64,000 nt of DNA from Megaleporinus macrocephalus (lineage: Eukaryota > Chordata > Actinopteri > Characiformes > Anostomidae): positions 27,371,018 through 27,435,017 of the forward strand of contig CM038708.1 of assembly GCA_021613375.1 (NCBI GenBank), read 5' to 3'. A model generated the notes under the pieces. That model searched no databases and was not told the DNA's origin. It saw only the letters and a program-made list of their open reading frames with translations. Position numbers and translations under genes: made by a program. Position 1 is the first letter of the stretch. Each line of letters opens with the position of its first letter. Of the stretch, positions 12,391-24,647 are shown piece by piece.

Positions 12391-12681
12391 TCTGAGTGTT
12401 TCTCTCTGTATCTATCTCACTCTGCCTCTCTCTCTTTTGCTTCTCTTCCAGAGGAGTCAGAGGGGTGCTTCTAGCCCCAAGAGTCTTCAGCTTCCAACCA
12501 ATCAGAGGAAGTCCTGGTAAACCAAACGTAAGACCCAGGTCAGCTGTACTTTCACTGACTCCAACATTTCCCTCTTTACCCCCTTCATTTCTTCCTTCCC
12601 CTTCTTCTGACTTTCTACCCTGCTTGTTTTTCCTCTCTGTCTCTTGGGCTCAGCCACTGTTTTTCATCTCTCCCCTACCCA

Positions 12682-12684
<3 letters not shown>

Positions 12685-12732
<48 letters not shown>
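12685..12732. repeat. (CT)n tract 2
   Basis: An uninterrupted TC/CT dinucleotide run of about 48 bases inside a longer pyrimidine-rich stretch (12550-12785). Confidence 0.97.
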
Positions 12733-12736
<4 letters not shown>

Positions 12737-12917
12737 CTTTCTCTCCCACCCCTCTCTTTTTCTGCTTTCTGTCTTCTCCCTCCAGCTAATCTTAGTTTTG
12801 GCCTGTCCTGCAGTATTCACATCCCCAATGCTAGCTCGTACAATAGTCACCTTGGAAAAACTAGTGGATGACTAAATGGCCAAAAATTTCCAGATCCAGA
12901 TCCACCACCGCAGGCAT

Positions 12918-12954
12918 TCTCTCTCTCTCTCTCTCTTTCTCTCTTCTCTCTCTC

Positions 12955-12997
<43 letters not shown>
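12918..12997. repeat. (CT)n tract 3
   Basis: About 80 bases of CT dinucleotides with a few TTT, CTTC and CCC interruptions. It is the third such tract within 660 bases. Confidence 0.97.
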
Positions 12998-13003
<6 letters not shown>

Positions 13004-13104
13004 CTATTCAAGTACCTTCTCTGCAGTTTATATTACATGACCCACAAAAATTAGATGAAACAGTCTCATTAAACGGGGCCAAAAGATCTGGGACCTAAAC
13101 CCAT

Positions 13105-13460
13105 TTCTCCATCTATCTATCTATCCATTCATCCATCCAACCGTCCTATCCATCTATCAGTTGTCTATCCATCCACTGTCATTCATCCATCTATCTAAAC
13201 TACTTGTCTCTTTCCATTCATCCAAGCTATCTGTCCAACCATCTGTCACGTATCTGCCCATTCAACTGTCCATTTGTTCGTCTGTCCACCCATCCATCCA
13301 CCCATCCCATTTAGCTATCATCTATCTGTCCATCTATCCATTCATCCATTTAACCAATCATTTGTCATCCATTAATTCAACCTACCTGTATCATTAATCC
13401 ATCCATTATGTATCTTTCCATTCATCTGTTCATTCATTCATCCATCCAACCATCCATTAT
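13105..13460. repeat. Degenerate CCAT/CTAT tetranucleotide tract
   Basis: About 350 bases built from CCAT, CTAT, TCCA and TCAT tetramers with many substitutions, giving a low-complexity frame rich in serine, isoleucine and histidine. It is an old, decayed microsatellite. Confidence 0.93.
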
Positions 13461-13514
13461 ACACATAAAAAAACTAAAATAGGCATTTATAGTAGTGAAA
13501 TATTAACAAACATA

Positions 13515-13605
13515 AAAGTTTTAAGAACCTCCACATAATGTAGAAGTTCTATTCCAATCAAAGGTTTTGCTAGAACCAATTAAGAACTTTTATTTTTTGA
13601 CAATG
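13515..13605. repeat. AGAACC-family short repeat
   Basis: AAGAACCTCCACATAATGTA is followed by GAAGTTCTATTCC and then GGTTTTGCTAGAACCAATTA and AAGAAC. Complementary AGAACC and GGTTCT-like motifs indicate a small inverted-repeat family. Confidence 0.5.
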
Positions 13606-13609
13606 TAGA

Positions 13610-14562
13610 CTATTCTAAGTTTAATACTCATCAACCATAATAAATGTAACAGACCTGAAAGATGTTACCTCACAATACAGTGCTGCAAAATGTCAACATG
13701 ATTTTGATGATTCAGGTATTTTTACACTACTGATGCTTTCCCACTGTATGTTGGCCTTACATTGACTACTACATAGGTTCAGGCCTTTCAGTCGGTTCAA
13801 ACCATTACCATCTTAGTCTAATAAAGTGATATCATGTCTGAACCAGTGCAGTGGCTGGATTCTGCAGCTTTATGAGATGGCTCCTCTGAGGCTGTCCTCA
13901 TGGAGTTTTATTAAAGACGCATTAGATCTTATTGCTCTCTTGGATATCTCTGTCATATTTGATTAGAAAACTGGGAAAAGATTAAAAATAGTGTGTAATG
14001 AACAGCACACTCTGGTATGGAGAGCACTGCCTTCAAATCCATTACAACCATTTACTCCCACACTACAGCTGCAGCGGGATTACAAAATTTATTGACCTGA
14101 TAGCTGAGCAACCACATATGTCTACCAAACTCCTTAACTTGCGTTCAAGTACGATGACATCATGCTCAGGAGAAGCTTGATGTCATCAGCATGTATCAAA
14201 GAGAAGCAGCACATGATTAAGAACCACCAGTAACATGTTTGAAGGGCACATAAGCACTGAATGAAATATTTATAAAGCAATATTGGAGAGTTTGCAAACA
14301 GATTATACCAGTATTCAAAAGATGACAGGAGATGTTTTAGGTAGTAAACAATATGATGCTTCATTCCTCATATTTAAGTTCCTTACATTTACATTTTCTA
14401 TTAAAGAAGCAACTTGTAAGAATAGCACTTTTAAAAAACAATTGATGCTTCAAACACATAGGGTGCAACTAATCACCAGAAAGTTGTTATCATATGAAAC
14501 AGGTAAATAAACAGTCCCTTCTGCTCAGTGTTAGTTTTAACAGCTGTTTGCTTACCAGTCTT
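13610..14562. other. No gene or recognised repeat
   Basis: AT-rich single-copy sequence. Frames of 60-76 codons on both strands show no family motif and are taken as chance. Confidence 0.4.
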
Positions 14563-14854
14563 TGGGGGCAGTCGTGGGCTGGAGGTTAAGAAATCAGCAT
14601 TGTGACCGGAAGGTTGCTGGTTCCATCCCATGAACCGACAGGACACAACTGAAGTGCCCTTGAGCGAAGCACCTGACCCCTAACTGCTCCCTGGGTGCTG
14701 TGGATAGGGCTGCCCACCGCACTGGGTAAGTGTGCTCACTGCCCCTAGTGTGTCTGTTTACTAGTGTGTGTGTATATGTGAGTGTTTCACTGCACGGATG
14801 GGTTAAATGCGGAGATCTTGAATTTATCTCTGGAATCAATAAAGTATCTATCTA
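14563..14854 (+). mobile_element. tRNA-derived SINE, near full length
   Basis: The head starts GGGGGCAGTCGTGGGCTGGA and holds an A-box-like TGGGCTGGAGG (14575-14585) and a B-box-like GGTTCCATCCC (14619-14629), the internal RNA polymerase III promoter. Next come the core GAAGTGCCCTTGAGCGAAGC, a GGGCTGCCCACCGCACTGGG block and GTGTGTGTATATGTGAG. The element ends in GGAATCAATAAAGTATCTAT, a short-repeat tail of the type primed by LINE machinery. It makes no protein. Compared with the copy at 5052-5296 it retains the full head. The V-SINE-like family name is tentative. Confidence 0.88.
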
Positions 14855-15284
14855 AAAGTTTAGCATTGGACCAGTATTGGCTCCAGTGGTAGAAAGCAGC
14901 ACCAATGTTAACTCTTGCTTTGCTTCTATTTATATCACGTTCTTTGTTTTGTTGCCAGGAGTAGGAGGCAGCAGTCACTTGCTAAGAACTATAGTAGTAA
15001 ATACTTTTCATTGGCTCCTAAATATAACATATTTCTATATATATCTCTAAAAACGTACAATATTTGTATTTATAGTTAACTACATGTAATCATTTTAAGA
15101 CTTTTCAGAAGAAGTAGAAATATAGTCAGGGGGACTACTTTTATGCACGTACAATGTTTTGGTCAGGCATATGTATACTTAAAAAACATGCCTGAAAATG
15201 ATCACTTACGCGGCCCCTACCAATGGGTTCAGAATCCATACAATGTCAATATATTGCAAATATGGTTGCGGCAAAAGCCTGTAT
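14855..15284. other. No gene or recognised repeat
   Basis: AT-rich sequence without recognised features; the ORFs overlapping its ends have no family motifs. Confidence 0.4.
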
Positions 15285-15515
15285 TCAATTCATTGTTGTA
15301 ATGTCACAAAAAAAACAATGCATTTACATATATCTGCCTATTCCTGCCTACATCAGTTTAGCCCCACCCATTCACCCTGAAGTTATAAGGAGTGTTTCAC
15401 TCTGTACTGCTTTTTTTAAACGAGGCACATTAAACTACAGTCGATCAGAACACAGGGCATTTGCATATCAGTTTTAAGGGCACGTTAAAAAAAAGGAAAA
15501 TTCAGGACACAGGCC
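15285..15515 (+). repeat. Dispersed repeat A, best-preserved copy
   Basis: Order of blocks: TTGTAATGTCACAAAAAAAA, CTGCCTATTCCTGCCTAC, GCCCCACCCATTCACCCTGA, AGTTATAAGGAGTGTTTCAC, then ACAGGGCATTTGCATATCAG. Related copies in the same orientation lie at about 9545, 31558, 36722 and 44462. No coding capacity. It is a short interspersed element of unknown class; no polymerase III boxes or clear terminal inverted repeats were seen. Confidence 0.6.
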
Positions 15516-15954
15516 CTTTAATTTCAAGAGCGTCTTCCACAAAACTGATACCAACCAGCTACTTTATTATTTCTAACTTCATTCTACAGTCATAGACTTC
15601 AGTAGGTTATCTGTTCTGCTGCATACTTCTATTATATTCTGATTAGTGTGTGACATTACACAGAAAGTTCACCCTGTAGCTTTGCATCAGGAGGAAAACT
15701 ATTGTATGCAACAAAGCAAAACAAAGAAGTCATCCAGTGCACTTTTTAAACCAAAGTCACTATCAAATTAAAGCTGGGTGAAATATCAGCTGACTTCAGA
15801 ACAAAAGTTAGCAAATTCAATCACAGTGGGAAGCAAACTCTTATATTCCAAACATACACATTGCTGGTGCATACTTCTAAGTACGCCAAAATAAACGGTT
15901 GGCAAGTGAATGACTTTAAAGGCATTGAGAGGAAATGAAATTCATGATTGGCAC

Positions 15955-16085
15955 CTCTTGTAGACACATCCTCAGCTAAAGTGACCACAGTGCTTCAATG
16001 GCTTTCACATACCTGTGGGCTGTCAATCCAATTCTACCTCAGTATGCTCTGTTCATTGTAAACAGGGTAGAAATGAATTCCCCAC
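15955..16085 (+). repeat. Direct repeat, left copy, flanking a MITE fragment
   Basis: The segment runs from TTGTAGACACATCCTCAGCT through CAATGGCTTTCACATACCTG and ATTCTACCTCAGTATGCTC to GTAAACAGGGTAG. It is matched by 16319-16445 in the same order and orientation with scattered changes. A repeat fragment (16110-16325) separates the copies. Confidence 0.8.
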
Positions 16086-16109
16086 AACTTCATTACCAAA
16101 TAAGTGCAT

Positions 16110-16325
16110 ATAGAAGTTCGACAATTACAGACTGTATTTTACTGTATTTAGATTTTTTTACGGCCGCAGAGCAGGTAGGGAGGTAGATCATTCTCAGCAC
16201 TGCAGTGAGACTGACGTGGTGATGGTGTGTTAGTGCGTGTTGTGCTGGTGTGAGGGGATCAGTCCCTGAAGTGCTGCTGGAGTTTTTAAACACCTCAGTG
16301 TCACAGCTGGACTGAGCATCCTGTA
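16110..16325. mobile_element. Fragment of the fold-back element family of 8816-9457
   Basis: It contains ATTACAGACTGTATTTTACT, GCAGAGCAGGTAGGGAGGTAG and TTCTCAGCACTGCAGTGAGA, then GTGGTGATGGTGTGTTAGTG and GTGTTGTGCTGGTGTGAGGG. The last blocks closely match 9001-9070. Only one arm and the centre are present, so it is truncated. Confidence 0.7.
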
Positions 16326-16445
16326 GACACATCATCAGCTAAACGATAGCTAAAATTCAATGGCTTTCACATATCTATAGGTTGTCCATCAAATTCTACC
16401 TCAGCATGCTCCATCTGTTGTAAACAAGGTAGCAAGAAATCCTCA
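16319..16445 (+). repeat. Direct repeat, right copy
   Basis: It matches 15955-16085: CTGTAGACACATCATCAGCT, CAATGGCTTTCACATATCTA, ATTCTACCTCAGCATGCTCC, TTGTAAACAAGGTAGCAAG. A further partial echo, CTCCATCTGTTGTAAACATG, occurs near 17661. Confidence 0.8.
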
Positions 16446-16539
16446 ATAAATGAGAAACACTTATTATGCAAAAAAACACATTACAAAATATTAAAAATTA
16501 TCCTAATATTAGCTGGTCAACGTAATCTGTAACAACAGA

Positions 16540-17575
16540 GCAGGGATGGATAGTAACAGAATACATGTACCGTAACTGTACTGCATTACAATTAGAGTAA
16601 AAATGTCAGTAATCAGATTACAGGTACATTATAAAATCAAGGTGACTACCAGCAGGACTACAATAAACCACTTACACACAAACCTGTAGTCGTTTGCCTA
16701 AATTCAATGGAAGCAGTTTGCAATATTTATTAAATATTTTATTTATTAAAGATACATAACATATTAAAGGCTTTAGAGTTAGTTAAACTTTTACATGTGT
16801 AATTTCTTTAGCAGTAGATTTTGATTGATGTGTGCATTTATTAAATGTGTACATTGTTATTATTGTACTGACAGCAGTCAGTCCTCAGTCAACATGCTGA
16901 TTTGTGTGAACCGCTGAAACCACAGAGACCACCTACGAAAGATGACAAACAGCAATCATTAAAGTCCAAGCCAGCAAGTACCAGTATGAAGCATAATGAG
17001 CTAATATAGACCATTTTAAGTTAGAACATAAACAGTGATCTGTTGAGAGTCTTTTAGAATGATTTAATAATTATTACTGAGGAGGGTCTCAAAAGAAACT
17101 GTCTACCAGATTGATCTTTTGGTTTGGTAAGAAGCAGGTTTTTAACAAATGCGTTCCAGGAGAGCCAGTAGAGTGTAGACTTAAACTGAACTACAACTGA
17201 ACTCAATGATCTAAATAGTTCTACAGTTTTAGTCTTAGAGTATAAATATTTCTCATTGTCCTCTGCTTTTATCAGCTTCTTCTGTTCCCATCTGCTCTGT
17301 AGCTCTAGAATAAGAGAATGTCAAATGAAAGTATGAGTAGCAAAAACAAACAGCAGGCTATACATCATCTGTTATCTATCATTCTGTTTCATAAAACAAA
17401 ATACAATAGTACTTTGTCTTAAAGTGAAAGTATTGCCATTAATTACTCATATGCAAAGACGTAGTCTCGAATTAATGGAAAGTAATGAGATTATGTTACT
17501 TCAATATAGTAATCTTTTGAATTACAGTAATAATTTTTATCAGGTAATCTGTAATCGGTAATCTGAAGGGGAGTA
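16540..17575. mobile_element. Probable non-autonomous DNA-transposon remnant (GTAATC-rich ends)
   Basis: The left end has GCAGGGATGGATAGTAACAG followed by repeated GTAATCAGATTACA-type motifs. The right end has the reverse orientation of similar motifs (CAGGTAATCTGTAATCGGTA). GGGATGG(G/A)TAGTAAC-type ends are familiar from abundant fish hAT-like non-autonomous elements. The middle has no transposase. Exact ends and target-site duplication were not established. Confidence 0.42.
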
Positions 17576-18464
17576 CTTTAATATAGTATAGAGTATTTAT
17601 AATATAATATAGAGTATTTTACAAATCAAGTTAGAGTTAAACTGAAGAATGCAACCAGCTCTCCATCTGTTGTAAACATGTCTACTCATCTCCTAACATG
17701 GTGCCACGAAAGTACACAAAGTACAATTTTCCAGTTTAAAGACAAGTAGCCCCTTTTTTGGGTTTAAGGTGGGAGGAACTTTTGAAAAACTACGAGCACT
17801 TTGGGGCAAATACATAACGACTGTTTGGATTTTTTCCCCTGCTGGTTGGCAATGGGCAGAAAAAATGAGGAAAAAAAGGCCAAAAAGCTAACTTTACTGT
17901 CAGAAAGCAGAATATTATGCCTGTATTTATTAGCCTATACATTATTGCATTTCTCATTGCTGTGATGTGGATTGCCAATGATTGCATGCTGGCTACTGTA
18001 GTGAGAGAACACTGACAGAAGAAAACCAAAATAAATTGTGTAAAAAAGTGTGGTTTCTTTCAAACCAATAAGGCTGAGAAAAACCATGCAGCGCTACAAA
18101 ATACTACATAATGTGACAAACTTTAAATGCTAGGTTTAGGCTGAGATGCTCCCTTCTCAGTACAAATGCAGCAGCTTCTGGTATTTCATTTAGAGTGTTG
18201 GATTAAGATCACCAGACTATGTGATGCATGAAATAACAGCAGTTTGATTAGGGCAAAAAATGTGATGTTCATTCCAAGTGATTCATCACATCTATAACAC
18301 TGATATACCCGCGTGCTGGAGCTTTAAGCCTTTCTTGATTTTTTTTTGTTATCATGTTATGATAACAAAGCGTATCAGTACTACAGTCCCACCAGCAGTT
18401 CATTTATCTAACCAACAGTCTGTATGACTGTGAAACGAGATGTCAGTTACAATCACTGTCCAAA
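17576..18464. other. No gene; contains a perfect hairpin
   Basis: AT-rich, no exon or transposon recognised. At 18346-18368 TTGTTATCAT and ATGATAACAA form a perfect 10-bp inverted repeat around a 3-base centre, directly after a T run. Confidence 0.5.
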
Positions 18465-18545
18465 ATAGGCAGGGCAAGCTTATTTATATACCACGTGTTT
18501 CACACTATGGTCATTCAAAATGAGTGCTTTACAAATTGTAGTGGA
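18465..18545 (-). repeat. Retroelement 3' tail-like dispersed repeat (reverse orientation)
   Basis: GGCAGGGCAAGCTTATTTAT is followed by ATACCACGTGTTTCACAC and GAGTGCTTTACAAATTG. Read on the minus strand it parallels the copy at 3868-3940 (AAATAAGCTTGCCCTGCC). Confidence 0.45.
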
Positions 18546-21500
18546 AAAAAAAAATATTTGAAAACTAAAAATATTTTGAAAAACTAATATTTGAAAGTGC
18601 TATTACAAGATAAACACGCAGAGTGGAAATTTTGCATTTTTAGCTCTTCTCTTATTTCTGACATCCATTGTCAGAAATTGATATTCAGTATGGTAAAAAC
18701 AGTAACTGAGTGACTCATGACAGAACTTCTGAGTGTTTTTCATATAACCTGTTTTGCATCAGACCTGCCGTTGGAACATATGTTCATGAGTAAAACAAGC
18801 CCCATGACAACAGCTTCCAATATGCTTTCAAAGCATGGATGAAAAGACTGAGTACATATCCATCTTTCACTGCATAAATGCTGTATAGCGATCAAAAACG
18901 AAAAGCAGGCATTCCTGGGCCCCATGCTGTGCTGACCCGTGCAGGAAGCAGTAGTGCTGTCCACAGTCAAGATCCCAACATGAAATAAACAATCTCGTGC
19001 CGAAAGTGGAAATAGGAGAAGAGAGGAGAGCCGCGAGATAATGATGATGATGTAGCGAGGTCTACCACAACCCTTAGATGCCAAAAGAAAGTTGCCAGGC
19101 TAGTCATCCAGACTTTTTCTACCATTTTCCAAAGTCCACTGGGAAAGAAGGGATACAGAATAGAGCAGACATGCTTAGAAACAAATCAAACTATCTTAGC
19201 CAGGGGTTTGGTCTGCTATGATCAATTATGTCCAGAAGGAGTGACCACCTGATATTGTCTGGTATGCTAAAGAAACCTGACTACTGTCTAACAGCTGAGA
19301 CAGAGTTGTTGTCTAGTTTCTGGTATTTTTGTTTACTCTGTTCTATTTAGTATTCTACCTAATTGCCAATTCGCAATTTTTAAACTGCTAACACAACATC
19401 ACTGGACAGAGAAAGACACCACCAGTACTGTTCTATCAGCTCCACCCATCTCAGTGCTGAGTGGTGGGTGGGGGAGAGAGAAGGAAGGCCATCCTACCAT
19501 TGGCGTGGGCCCTACCAATGTTTGAACAAACTTGTATGCATTATCTTTGGAGTGAAGTCATATTATGGAGTTTGACTTGTACAACAAGTCAATCGTAAAC
19601 TTAGTTTTGGATATTTCCAGAGGATACGTCTCCCAGATGACATTTAGACAAACTCACATCTGATTGGCTGAAAATGAGGGGTAAGGAGCGGGGTAATAAG
19701 GGTAAAGAGCGGGTTGTTGTGTTCCTACCAATGTTACCACCAAACCAATGCCCTTGCATCCTACCCACCCAGAAAGAGTAAGACCAATTCTACTTTTTTA
19801 GGCTGTGGTATTGTCAGGGATTAAACTCACAACCTCCCAGTTTATACCACTGCTGTGCAAAATTAACAAAAGGAAAAGAAAATGTGCTCCAGACACACTT
19901 TCATATGTTTTTAATATTTACAACTCCTTTTACCTAATAAATAGTTCCAACACAAGTGGCATGTTGTTTTCATTGCTGTTATGTATCATCCGGTAGTCAA
20001 TGAAATTACACAGCTATGGTGGACTAAAAGAATACTGTTATCAGACGCCAGCATGAGCACTTCAACCATTCAGATTACGTACCATTATCCACTGAAAAGG
20101 TGAGTCTGATTCCATAATCATTTCAGAAAGCATATCAATGTACACGTCTCTGGTGTATAAAAGACATTATCCTGTGATGTCATGACTCTGAAAGTCTTTT
20201 TCTTGCGTTTTCTTTGGTCACGCTCCCTAAATTCCTTTTCCGTTTGGCTGGTGAGATGAGGTGGACATCATCCCACATTAACAGTATAATCAGATCACAC
20301 AGATCTTGATCTAACACCAGGCCAGGAGAAAGAAACAGAGCTCAGGTTACAGGGCTCCAAACCCTGACATTAAACTCTTGCGTCCAAGGCTCCTCTCCCA
20401 AGAGAAAGGTAAAATTGTTTGAGTGGGATAAATGGTGCCCCCCCTGAATAAACGACCTATGTGCTCAGGACATGATTTACAATAAAGTCATAATTTAAAA
20501 GCTTTCCAGGCCCAGATATAAAATGCTTTACCAGGAAAGGAACTTTACAGCCCACAGCTGAAAATCAACCACAAGTCCTAAAAAGCACGGATTAAAATAA
20601 AATCTTAATTCTCTGACGCCCGTATCCTGTACGTTTTCTCTTTGGGGGCTGGGGAGGAGCAGAGTGCACAAATACAGTGTGACAGAACATGGAAAACGAA
20701 TCCTGTAACAGATACACTGAGCCTTCCTTGAGACTACTTTCAAAGTGATGTGTGTATTCCTTTGCATGAATACGTTTTATGGACGTAACAAAAAACTTTG
20801 ATGAAGTCGTACAAGAGTTTCATAAAAGCACAGGCCACATTTAGTCACTGCTATGTTTTACTCTTATATGGACAATCCTGAATGCACTCTTCTTTCATGC
20901 AGCGCACTTATACCCTACATGGTCTTTTACCATTTACTTTAAAAGAAAAGATTTCTCAATGGCTCTTAGTTTAGATCTATAGTTCTATGATTACTATTTC
21001 ATTGGTGTAGAAGGGTTATATTATGAGATCTTTAAACGTTTGAAAGAACGTCTTCAAACTCCCACACCTCATTTGCCACCGTTCATTAGAAACAACCATC
21101 ACCATCACCCTACCAGCATCACTCTATCTTAAACACTGCTGTTGGTCTATTACAAGGTGAAGACATTTTGAGCAGTCATCGCAACACAAGGCAAGCCATT
21201 TTTACTTGCTTGGAACTTTCTGGTATTCAGAGATGATAGATTTACTCACTCATAAACAACTCCATGGAGAACTCACTCTGGGTCGGAGTTTCTCAGGCCA
21301 ATCCATTCTGGGTAAATAAGGTTCACATGGGAGTGACAAATGCTAGAGTGACTGATTGTGGAGTCCGTATACTTCTACAACTCACCTCCTGTCCTTCCCA
21401 TCATCCACCACTCTACAGGAAGATCTGGGCCTGTACAATATCTTTAACTGCTTGACCTGCAAGGGCCTGCATGTAGACTCAGTTCTATACTTTAACTTTA

Positions 21501-21677
21501 CAACTACATAGCTTACATATCAGCAGTTAGCAAACAGTTCATCATGCTGACTGAATAAAAAGCCTAGATAGTTACAACTAGAGATCTGATTTTGTTCTCT
21601 AGCAAATCTAGAGTCTGGCCTAAAGTTAAAATAACAATGAGTAGTTGGTTGTTAATATTCTTTTATTTTTATTATTA
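18546..21677. other. Long stretch without gene or recognised repeat
   Basis: No exon, RNA gene or transposon was recognised. The longest open frame (18740-19084, minus, 114 codons) shows no conserved motif, begins with an isoleucine run from a low-complexity GAT tract, and is judged chance. The region 20090-20700 has the most balanced composition, but nothing specific can be claimed. Confidence 0.4.
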
Positions 21678-21729
21678 TTACACTAATTATTATTAGTGTA
21701 ATTCTGCACCCAATTACCCATTATGCACC

Positions 21730-21804
<75 letters not shown>
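21678..21804. repeat. Perfect hairpin followed by (TA)36
   Basis: TTACACTAA (21678-21686) and TTAGTGTAA (21693-21701) are perfect inverted repeats around TTATTA. From 21733 to 21804 there are 36 uninterrupted TA dinucleotides. Long pure TA runs extrude as cruciforms and are length-variable. Confidence 0.97.
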
Positions 21805-21805
<1 letters not shown>

Positions 21806-24647
21806 TGTCATATTCACTGTCAGAAGTCACTATTAAAGATAAAGATGATTGAGATAAAAAATAAAGATTCTCACTGGAACACCCTTGGCTAGGTTGGAAG
21901 TTTGATTCATATCACTTTAAAAGTTTGATCTGTTTACCACATACACATTCATCAGCACCTTCAAAGTTCACTATCCAGCCTTTGTTTATTTCCAATATAA
22001 ATTTTAAACAAAGCTGTTTGTACAGTTTTTTTATGCTTTGATTGGTCAAATGACTTTTTTATGAATTTTCGTATTAATTTTTTGTTTGCCTTAAAAATCA
22101 TGAGCAATATTTTTGGAATGTTTAACAAAACTGCTGCTGTTAACAAAACCCATGAACATGCAGTTATCTCTGAAACCAGCTAATTCCTAACAGCCCGTCT
22201 CATTCTAATCCACTGCTGGTGCATGCTAATATTTAGCTTGGGAAAATGCTGAAATTAAAGCTTTAGCGAAAGTTCTGCCAGGAAGACTCCAATGCTACGT
22301 CACGCTTTCATTCATTACTTCAACCAGTCGCAGTCTCCCACCTGTCTTTAAAAGGATTCAACTTACGCAACCTCTTTGCTGCATTCGGGCGCTGAGTTTC
22401 GACGCACTCCATCCATCCTCCTCCCCACCACCACCAGTTGGGTCCCAGTCCTGCTGTCCAGGAAGGCAACCTCCGCCCTGCTGTCCTGGGGGGCAGCTTC
22501 GCCCCTGGTATCCATATCCAGCAAGATCTGCGATGGTTTACGCACTTAAAGACTTGGGCCTAGGACTGGGCCTATGCCAAAGACTTTCTTCATAACCTAC
22601 AATACCTAACCCTTCAATTGTACACTTATCAAAGATTAAACATTATTCATTCCTCTACACGGGGGGGCTTTTTGGCAGAATTTACGTTACTGACTTTCAT
22701 CAAATATGTTTGAATCTTTTTGAACAAGCATAGCACTATTAGTGATGTCAAACAAAGACAGTGCATTCAGTGGGTTGTTTCATAGTCATCAGGTTTTGGA
22801 AATGTGTTTGCATTTACAGAATCTAGCAAGGTTTAAAACAAACCAAGATGTGATTATTTGACAGTGTTGATACAAATGGAAAGGTATTTTGAAAAGCTTC
22901 AACTCTTACTGAACAACATTCACTTGTATTGGAGAAATGTTTGAGCAGGAATATCTTTTACTAAAAATAATGGAGTTACGTACGTGATACAAAAAAAAAG
23001 TTTTTTGTAACTTTTTAGGAAATTTTCAGTTTTTTATTTGTTGTTATATGTTAGAGTACCTGCCCACCAAAATTCCAACCACTAGACACACCATGTCTAC
23101 AGAAACGAGGCCTTCAGTATCGAGCCTGTGACAGCAGCTCACCAGTGCCAGTAGCTCACGGTATAGCTCTCCCTGTGGCGTATTATTGCGCAAGTACTGG
23201 AACCGAAAACGTGGTATCCTGAGCAGGAATACATAAAGCCTCTCAAGAGGATGAGCGTGTTTTTGTGGAAGAGATTCTAAGGCTTCCTCATTTGTCTACA
23301 GTTCTGAAAGAAGTTAGCCATGAAATCATCAGCAAGGGGTGCAACAGCGGAGAGATACAATCATTCCCAGGCTAACAGTATCCTTGCTCAGCAGGTCAGA
23401 TCATTTATCAGACACTGTACACACGCAGACTTGGCAGAGCCTCCGCACAATCAGAGAGATATACATTTTGTGAAATGCACAGCATGTGGTAATGAAGTTC
23501 TACACAGCGGAGCCTAAGCTCGCCGCAGGACTCAGAAGAAAATGAAGAAAATCAAATGAAATTTGTTTCACACCAGGTGGGTTTGTGCAAAATATTATAT
23601 TGCGGACGGCCTCAAGGTTACTCGGTGAACAGAATACGACAACCTGCACCTCATTTCTCAAGACAAATGATACACCATTCTCTGCCATCAGACTCAAAGG
23701 CTTGGAATATTTTCCCTCTAAATAAAGCAGGCAGGAAAACCGGAGGTATTTATAACATCCTGAATCTGTGTGCAGAGTTCTTCTCTGTTGAGCCCGTCAC
23801 ACAGACGCTGAAGCACTTTGCGAGATTTCAGGAGAGATTCGGGGCAAACTCCAGAGCACTTCCCCCGGATTAGCACTCACACCCGCTCCCACTTCACCAC
23901 CCAAACACTGACAGGGGACTTTACTGGAGGAAACCCCTCATCTCACTCAGAGGAAGAGGGCATAAATCATAAGTGTTAAGTGGCCTCAGCTTGACTGGTG
24001 GAGAAAGTGGAAGTAAATGAAATAGGGTCAGCATGAGCCGAGTGAGGGTGGTCTCAATATACAGACGCATGCAAAATGTTCAAATGACGTGTTTTGTTGC
24101 TCTAAGTGAAAATAATTTAACACCTCCGCTACAGAGACACGCTTCTGTACATTTTAATGCATGGTTACTGGTAAATACTGAATTTAACATATTGAATTAT
24201 TATAGCATGTAGAGGAGACCACAGCGGGCTGTAACACTCTCAACCTCTAGTAGGTTAATGGTTGTTTCTGCTATACTTTTAAACTGTTATGTAAGATACA
24301 CATATTTAACGGTAGAGTCAAATCTACTGATTACTCAAAAGCCCAGCATGTCTTGCTGTGTATGTTAAGTTCCTATTATAAAGATAGGCTCTAACAGTAA
24401 GTATACATTGTTTTTTCTAATGTGTTTCCTTAATTTAAAGCAGATCAAACTCTGATTTTGAAACTATTCGTTCATAAAAATACATTAAAAAAAACCCAAC
24501 ACTGTGTATTTGTGTTAGTTTAAGACAGAAACTGCAGATGCTGTAGAACTGAGGCAAATTTGTGAATCTGTTGTTCTTTGGTCAGTCTCCCTGCATTGCC
24601 TTGTATGACCCATCCTAAATCTCTTCTACCATACGTCATGAGACAAT
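21805..24647. other. No gene; possible regulatory block at 23100-23900
   Basis: 21805-22300 is AT-rich. 22320-22560 is GC-richer, with a 60-codon minus-strand frame of unknown nature. 23100-23900 is single-copy and even in composition. Its 105-codon plus frame (23556-23873) has no recognised motif and lacks splice context. No RNA gene was seen. Confidence 0.38.

Noticed and set aside
12396..12875. 159-codon plus frame rich in serine and leucine
   Set aside because: It is a translation of the CT tracts and pyrimidine-rich spacer; no start context, domain or splice logic.
14563..14854. Functional tRNA gene
   Set aside because: Only A- and B-box remnants exist; no cloverleaf, and the same body recurs as a SINE.
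18740..19084. 114-codon minus frame
   Set aside because: Starts in a low-complexity isoleucine run and shows no conserved feature.
22363..22545. Possible gag-like 60-codon minus frame
   Set aside because: Composition is suggestive, but no zinc knuckle or neighbouring retroelement sequence supports it.
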